Origin: Candidatus Omnitrophota bacterium
Lineage (GTDB): Bacteria > Omnitrophota > Gorgyraeia > Zapsychrales > Zapsychraceae
DNA: 45,313 nucleotides
Assembly (NCBI GenBank): GCA_023247445.1
Contig: JAHFGL010000017.1
Span: 1 to 45,313 of the forward strand
Direction: 5' to 3'
Shown: in pieces, positions 40,312-45,313 of the stretch
Layout of the letters: every line of letters begins with the position of its first letter
How positions within the stretch are numbered: position 1 is the stretch's first letter
Translations under genes and position numbers: made by a program
The notes under the pieces: generated by a model
What the model saw: only the letters and a program-made list of their open reading frames with translations
What the model was told of the DNA's origin: nothing
The model's database searches: none

Positions 40312-40718
40312 CCTCGTTTGAACAAGAATATTTTCATAAATTTAAATTTACTCAAGCTCAAATTGATCGCTATATAAAAAGTGCTGCGCGTGATTTGAAC
40401 ATTGCCCGAAAAGATCCATTTACTGAAGTGCGATTCACTTATTGTTATCAGGCATTAATCAAGATTGGGATCGCACTTTTGGCGAAAAAAGGTGGGGTTA
40501 AGGTGCGAAGCGTGGTTGGTCACCATGTTAAAATTTTAAATAAATTAAGTGAAATTCTCGCTGATCCTGATATCTTCACAATTGGTAACGCTATGCGGAT
40601 GAAACGAAATAAAGATTTATATGATGCAAGAGAGGTTGTTACCAAAAAAGAAGCGGATGATTATGTCGTTTTTATTGAGCAGGTTATTGAGCGAGCAAAT
40701 CAGGCATTAAAAAACTAA
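40308..40718 (+). CDS. HEPN-domain protein, possible RNase toxin
   Basis: A 136-residue helical protein. It has the HEPN pattern: DLNIARKDPFTEVRFTYCYQALIKIGIALLAKKG, then an R-x4-H candidate (RSVVGH, in KVRSVVGHHVKIL) and a late RMKRNKDLYD stretch. Translational coupling to the nucleotidyltransferase gene supports a two-part module. The R-x4-H motif is followed by His-Val, not the x-Tyr modified in known HepT, so the mechanism may differ. From 40719 to 40838 there is only AT-rich sequence. Confidence 0.75.
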   Translation: MTSFEQEYFHKFKFTQAQIDRYIKSAARDLNIARKDPFTEVRFTYCYQALIKIGIALLAKKGGVKVRSVVGHHVKILNKLSEILADPDIFTIGNAMRMKRNKDLYDAREVVTKKEADDYVVFIEQVIERANQALKN

Positions 40719-40838
40719 TTCTCCTTGGGCAGTGGCCTAGCAATTTTTCTTACCAGATTAGGAAATAATAGATATTTATATTGTCTTAATTTAATATGTT
40801 GGCTAAAATAGCTCATCAATAGTATTAACGAGCTAGAC

Positions 40839-43800
40839 ATGCGCAATAAAAAATACATATTATTTTTTATCCCAATATTTGTTCTGCATTTTTGTTCACC
40901 GCTTTTTGCCCTTCCTGAAATTGCCAATATTGAATCCGGCAACGTTACGTTTAATCAGCCCGATGCATCAACGTTAAATATTACAGCTGATGAAAATGCG
41001 GTGATTAATTTTCAATCCTTCAATATTTCTTCAAATGAAAAAGTTAATTTTATCCAGCCTTCAATTAATGCCAATGTTTTAAGTAGAGTCACTGGATCTT
41101 CAGCTAGTGAAATTTCTGGAACGCTTTATGCTAATGGAAATCTTTTTTTAATTAACCCAAATGGAATTCATTTTGCCGCAACCGCGCAAGTCAACGCAAA
41201 CACTTTGATTGCCTCCGCGCTTGATATCGCAACCAATAATTTTATCGCAGGCAATTATAATTTTGAACGCCAATCAAATTCTAATCGCGCGTATGTACAA
41301 AATGATGGAACAATATCTGCAAACAATGTGGCTTTAATCGGTGGCGCGGTAAATAATGGGGGAATTATTCAAGCCAAAGCTGGCATTGTTCATTTAGCTT
41401 CTGGAGATAAGATGGCGGTGACAGTTGATCGCTCTGGTCTTATCCAAGTTGCGGTGAATGAAAAAACAAGCACGCAAATTTTTGATGACAAAGGAAATCA
41501 AATTAAAAATGCAGTAACTAATTCGGGAACTATCGAAAGCGGTATGGTTACGATGACGGCTCAAACCGCTTCTGATTTATTTGCCAATGCGGTGAGCGAA
41601 AGTGGTACGGTTCGAGCCACAGGCATTGTTGAACAAAACGGTGTCATTAAAATTGTGGGAGATGGAGACATTCAAGTTGGCGGAACGATGGAAACAAACG
41701 CTGGCAACATCGAGGTAAATTCAACCGGCACAATTACGGTTACTGAAGAATTAAATACAACTGGTGATACAACCTTAAGCGCGAGTAACGATATTAATGT
41801 CAATAGTGATGTCACGACAACTTCCGGTAATCTTCAGCTGCTAGCAGATGCTGATCTAAATGGTGAGGGTTCATTTAATCAGGCCCAAGGCACAACGATA
41901 TCAACAAAAGTATTTGGCGATATCACGATTCAATCTTCAGCAGATTCGACATTAGCCAATATTAATTCCGCTGGCGATTTAATTTTAAAACAAGCTGGCG
42001 CGCCAGCTGTATTTAATCAGCAGCCTAATTCTGTGATTAATACAAAGGGTTCGATCAAAACAGAAAAGGGAACGACGCTTAACGCCGCTGATGCCCAATA
42101 TAATATTGGGAGAGATTGGATTTTTAGAGGAACCTTTGTTCCGGATCTTTCAACGGTAAACTTTATTTCTCCTGATCCAGCTCAGATTATTGGCAACAAT
42201 TTGTTTTATAATTTTACCGTGATCATGCCTGGTAAATTAATAAGTTTTGATACAGACAGCACGCAAACTATCATTGGCGCTTTGATCGCCAAAGGTGAGT
42301 ACGGTAAATTAATTTTACTTAGTTCCATTGACCCAACCAAACAATGGAAAATTAATCCACTCGGAACAACGGATATTCAATATTCCCTTATCGCTAATGC
42401 CTATAACATCCGGGGCCCCCCGGTTAAGGCCATACACTCTAGTTCTCTTGGCAACAATACGAATTTCGATCTTGATCCTTACTGGACCGGACAAGGTTTA
42501 AATAATAATTGGTCGAATCCTAATAATTGGGACACCGGAACAACCCCTACCGCGTTTGATACGGTTACTTTTGATGGCAGCGCGCATGGTGTCATCGGCG
42601 CCAATCCTCAAAAAGATTCTGTTATCGATTCCGATTTTCAAGGCACTCTCGCCAATCTTTTTCTCGATGGTTACACAGGTACGCTTCTTCTTCAGCGTGA
42701 TCTCATCTTCACTGAAACTATCACCTTAAATAGCGGCACGTTTGATGCTGGTTCACAAACCATCACGGTTTCTGGCGATTGGGCTAATGGTGATGGGGGT
42801 TTCATTGCGAACGCCTCAACGGTTGTTTTTAATGATGCGTCAAAGCCTTCGAAAGTTTTAGGGAACAACACCTTCCATAATTTCTCAAGTTTTACACCCA
42901 ATAAAGTCATCCAATTCGAAGCGGGAAAAACGCAAACGATCCTAGGCACCTGGACGCTGCGAGGCGCTTACGCCACCCACGTTCGTTTAGTTTCAACAAG
43001 TGCGCCTGATCGTTGGTTCGTTGATGCGCAAGGGCCACGTGATATTAGTTACACCTGGGTGGAGGATTCGCATAACTTAGATCCAGTTAAGATTATCATG
43101 ATCGAATCAACCAATCGCGGCAATAGCGTCAATTGGGATCCAACAGGAACATGGACGGGCGCGACCAGCGCTAATTGGGCCACCGCTAGTAATTGGAGCG
43201 GGCTTGGCGGAGCGGCCCCAGGTTCCGGCGATGATTTGGTCTTTCCAGCGGGCGCTTCGAATCTTTCGACAAGCAATAATATCGCCGCGGCGACGAGTTT
43301 TAATTCAATCACCATTCAAGCCAGCGGATACACACTCGCGACTAATTCAATCACTCTCGCTGGACCCATCACTTACAGCGCTGCCTCAGGAACCAGCACG
43401 ATCAGTTTGGCCATCGCAACAACGGCGGTGAGAACAATTACCGTAGATAATTCTGGCGCGACGCTGGTTATTAGCAGTGTTATTAGTGGAGCGGGTGGTG
43501 GATTGATTAAAGCAGGAAATGGGGCGCTAACTTTAAGTGGTAGCGCTAATACTTTTGATAGCGGAGTTTCTCTAAATGCGGGAACGCTTAATATTAACAA
43601 AGCCGCTGCTCTTGGAACAACGGCCGGAACCTTTGTCATCGCCAGCGGCACAACCATTGATAATACGAGCGGTGGTTCCATTACAACCTCGGCTTATCCT
43701 CAAACATGGAATGGTGATTTTACTTTTACGGGAAGTTCTAGCCTTAATTTTAGTACAGGGGCCGTTGCTTTAGGTGCAAATGTTCAACTAACGGCCAGTG

Positions 43801-45313
43801 CCAATACGCTGACGATCGGTGGTGTAATCAGTGGTGCCAAGAGTTTAACGAAAGCAGGGTCCGGCACGATGACACTTTCGGGAGCTAATACATTCTCCGG
43901 CGGCATGACAATGAATGCTGGGACACTTAATATCAACAATGCAACAGCGTTGGGAGATGGCGCAGGAACATTTACCATCAGCGGTGGGACAATTGATAAC
44001 ACCACGGGGGGTACGATAACTTTATCGAATAATAACCCACAGACCTGGAACGGTAATTTTACATTTGCTGGAAGTAGAAATCTGGACCTTGGAACCGGGG
44101 CTGTGACCTTAAGCGCGAATACTCAAATGACAGCAAGTGGCGCCTTCAGCTTGACTGTTGGTGGGGGGATTAGTGGTGGTTATAGTTTGACCAAAGCTGG
44201 AGCTGGAAGTGGGACCATCATTCTTTCCGGAATTGGTTCATATACTGGTGGATTAACGATAAGTGCCGGGACGTTGACTTTAAGCGGGGCTAATACGTTT
44301 ACAGGAGGCGTGACGCTTAGTGGAGGCACACTTAATCTCAATCACGCCACTGCTCTTGGAGATGCTTCAAATACTTTCACTATTAATGGTGGAACGATTG
44401 ATAACACGAGTGGCGGAATTACTCTCACAAATAATAATCCTGTGACCATAAATGCCAATTTTGCTCATACGGGTTCGTGGAACCTCAATCTAGGGACAGG
44501 GGCCATCACTTTAGGGGCAAATATCCAAATCACGTCTAATGGGAATGGAGATCTCAACCTTCAGGGGGCTATTAGTGGAGCTTATGGAATCACTAAAGCG
44601 GGCACAGGAGATCTTTCATTAAGCGGTGCTAATACTTTTACCGGGGGTGTGACTCTTAATGCTGGGGGATTAGGTATAGATAATGCCACGGCCTTGGGAG
44701 ATTCATCGGGAACTTTTACTATTAATGGTGGTACCATTTTAAATTTTAGTGGCGGTTCAATCACACTTACTAATACTAACCCACAGGTATGGAATAGTAG
44801 TTTTGCATTTGGGGGTAATAGTAGTAGTCTTAATTTGGGAACGGGTACTGTTTCTATGACCACAGATGTGACTATCACCAGTGCTACAGCTTTTGTTTTG
44901 ACCGTGGGTGGTGTTATTTCAGAATCAGGAGGATCTCGTGTATTAACAAAAGCAGGCGCTGGAACTCCTTTAGCTTTGAGTGGGGCTAATACATTTACTG
45001 GGGGAGTGACACTCTCTGCTGGTACACTCAACATCAATAGTGCCGCAGCGCTTGGCACGGGTACATTCACGATGGCCAGTGGAACTACGATTAATAACAC
45101 TAGCGGTTCTAGTGTTACCTTAACCACGAATAACCCGATGGTTTGGAATGGTAGTTTTACTTTTACAGGCACAAGCAGTTTAAATCTTGGGACTGGGGCC
45201 GTGACGTTAGGGGCAGATGTAACAATTACAGGGAGTGCCAGTACGTTAACGGTTGGCGGAATTATCAGTGGTGCGCAAGCTTTAACAAAAGCAGGAGCAG
45301 TTGGAACATTGGC
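40839..45313 (+). CDS. Giant TpsA haemagglutinin-like exoprotein with autotransporter-type repeats, partial
   Basis: The frame is open from ATG 40839 to the window end (1491 codons, no stop). Signal peptide about 1-25 (SPLFA). The TPS secretion domain (about 26-270) has INFQSFNISSNEKVNFIQP and the NPNG motif in LFLINPNGIHF. Residues 270-540 are beta-helix-like. Near residue 548 comes YWTGQGLNNNWSNPNNWDTG, and near 770 a second NWxxxxNWSG module. From about residue 880 to the end are autotransporter-associated (PATR) repeats such as LTKAGSGTMTLSGANTFSGG. TpsA proteins are surface adhesins or large exoproteins threaded out by TpsB, here encoded at 37986. A TPS head on PATR repeats is an unusual mix. 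Confidence 0.88.
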   Translation, partial: MRNKKYILFFIPIFVLHFCSPLFALPEIANIESGNVTFNQPDASTLNITADENAVINFQSFNISSNEKVNFIQPSINANVLSRVTGSSASEISGTLYANGNLFLINPNGIHFAATAQVNANTLIASALDIATNNFIAGNYNFERQSNSNRAYVQNDGTISANNVALIGGAVNNGGIIQAKAGIVHLASGDKMAVTVDRSGLIQVAVNEKTSTQIFDDKGNQIKNAVTNSGTIESGMVTMTAQTASDLFANAVSESGTVRATGIVEQNGVIKIVGDGDIQVGGTMETNAGNIEVNSTGTITVTEELNTTGDTTLSASNDINVNSDVTTTSGNLQLLADADLNGEGSFNQAQGTTISTKVFGDITIQSSADSTLANINSAGDLILKQAGAPAVFNQQPNSVINTKGSIKTEKGTTLNAADAQYNIGRDWIFRGTFVPDLSTVNFISPDPAQIIGNNLFYNFTVIMPGKLISFDTDSTQTIIGALIAKGEYGKLILLSSIDPTKQWKINPLGTTDIQYSLIANAYNIRGPPVKAIHSSSLGNNTNFDLDPYWTGQGLNNNWSNPNNWDTGTTPTAFDTVTFDGSAHGVIGANPQKDSVIDSDFQGTLANLFLDGYTGTLLLQRDLIFTETITLNSGTFDAGSQTITVSGDWANGDGGFIANASTVVFNDASKPSKVLGNNTFHNFSSFTPNKVIQFEAGKTQTILGTWTLRGAYATHVRLVSTSAPDRWFVDAQGPRDISYTWVEDSHNLDPVKIIMIESTNRGNSVNWDPTGTWTGATSANWATASNWSGLGGAAPGSGDDLVFPAGASNLSTSNNIAAATSFNSITIQASGYTLATNSITLAGPITYSAASGTSTISLAIATTAVRTITVDNSGATLVISSVISGAGGGLIKAGNGALTLSGSANTFDSGVSLNAGTLNINKAAALGTTAGTFVIASGTTIDNTSGGSITTSAYPQTWNGDFTFTGSSSLNFSTGAVALGANVQLTASANTLTIGGVISGAKSLTKAGSGTMTLSGANTFSGGMTMNAGTLNINNATALGDGAGTFTISGGTIDNTTGGTITLSNNNPQTWNGNFTFAGSRNLDLGTGAVTLSANTQMTASGAFSLTVGGGISGGYSLTKAGAGSGTIILSGIGSYTGGLTISAGTLTLSGANTFTGGVTLSGGTLNLNHATALGDASNTFTINGGTIDNTSGGITLTNNNPVTINANFAHTGSWNLNLGTGAITLGANIQITSNGNGDLNLQGAISGAYGITKAGTGDLSLSGANTFTGGVTLNAGGLGIDNATALGDSSGTFTINGGTILNFSGGSITLTNTNPQVWNSSFAFGGNSSSLNLGTGTVSMTTDVTITSATAFVLTVGGVISESGGSRVLTKAGAGTPLALSGANTFTGGVTLSAGTLNINSAAALGTGTFTMASGTTINNTSGSSVTLTTNNPMVWNGSFTFTGTSSLNLGTGAVTLGADVTITGSASTLTVGGIISGAQALTKAGAVGTL
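43483..45313 (+). repeat. Tandem about 340-bp coding repeats in tpsA
   Basis: Units begin near 43483, 43820, 44160, 44563, 44908 and 45256 (the last cut by the window end). Intervals are about 335-347 bp. The exception is the third, about 403 bp, which has an extra 21-codon LSGxxxYTGGLTISAGT piece. Each unit encodes one PATR cycle (GGxISGxxxLTKAGxGTxxLSGANTFxGG) plus a NNNPxxWNxxFxFxGS stretch. Such arrays can recombine. Confidence 0.75.

Noticed and set aside
42692-45172. Several minus-strand ORFs of 70-196 codons rich in Pro, Val and Leu
   Set aside because: They are antisense shadows of the repetitive tpsA gene, with repeated composition and no ribosome-binding sites.
43483-45313. Possible CRISPR-like array
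   Set aside because: The periodicity of about 340 bp is of coding PATR repeats with diverged units, not short direct repeats with unique spacers.

Overview
The window is a 45.3-kb piece of an AT-rich Gram-negative genome. Evidence for an outer membrane is strong: two beta-barrel proteins, a two-partner secretion pair and a PEP-CTERM protein. c-di-GMP signalling is present (an HD-GYP domain and a class-I c-di-GMP aptamer). The mix of TPR glycosyltransferases, PEP-CTERM export, orphan CpaF/TadA-type ATPase and many short hypothetical proteins recalls uncultured lineages such as Omnitrophota, but I cannot fix the phylum from sequence alone.

Layout. 1-1.8 kb: end of an HD-GYP gene, a degenerate tyrosine-recombinase-like gene, and a tRNA-Ser(CGA) surrounded by an unusual array of covarying hairpins. 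1.8-5.1 kb: two membrane GT-C glycosyltransferases. 5.1-10.7 kb: a tight lipid-modification cluster (DUF1475, DUF1295, CFA-like methyltransferase, FAD oxidoreductase, DUF1365, second CFA-like enzyme). 10.7-22.9 kb: a phosphate regulon running phoB-phoR, a broken small ORF, porin, pstSCA, two different pstB genes, phoU, ppx and ppk, with Pho-box repeats. These genes sense, take up and store phosphate as polyphosphate. 22.9-23.8 kb: a ROK sugar kinase on the minus strand. 24.1-27.1 kb: a c-di-GMP riboswitch with two terminators ahead of a secreted S8 protease and a secreted glycoside hydrolase. 27.2-30.8 kb: a PEP-CTERM protein with a sigma-54 promoter, a Gly/Thr-rich secreted protein, a beta-barrel protein and a small periplasmic protein. 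31-37.8 kb: tRNA-Ser(GGA), an M16 protease, a secretion ATPase, tRNA-Arg(ACG), a PAS kinase, tadA and tRNA-Ser(GCT). 38-45.3 kb: a TpsB transporter, an HTH-nucleotidyltransferase/HEPN pair, and a giant TpsA exoprotein that runs off the window.

The most unusual signals are these. (1) Three of the four tRNA genes have a leader in which a copy of the tRNA's own 5' end and a downstream anti-sequence form a hairpin. The anti-sequence can instead pair with the real tRNA 5' end, and its bases change with each tRNA. (2) Two tandem copies of a kissing-hairpin element sit inside split T-arm-like sequences behind tRNA-Ser(CGA), with compensatory changes in two of the three inner helices. (3) The two PstB ATPases have lost complementary catalytic motifs, which predicts an obligate heterodimer with a single active site. 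Short palindromes are also built into gene starts, gene ends and tRNA 3' ends.
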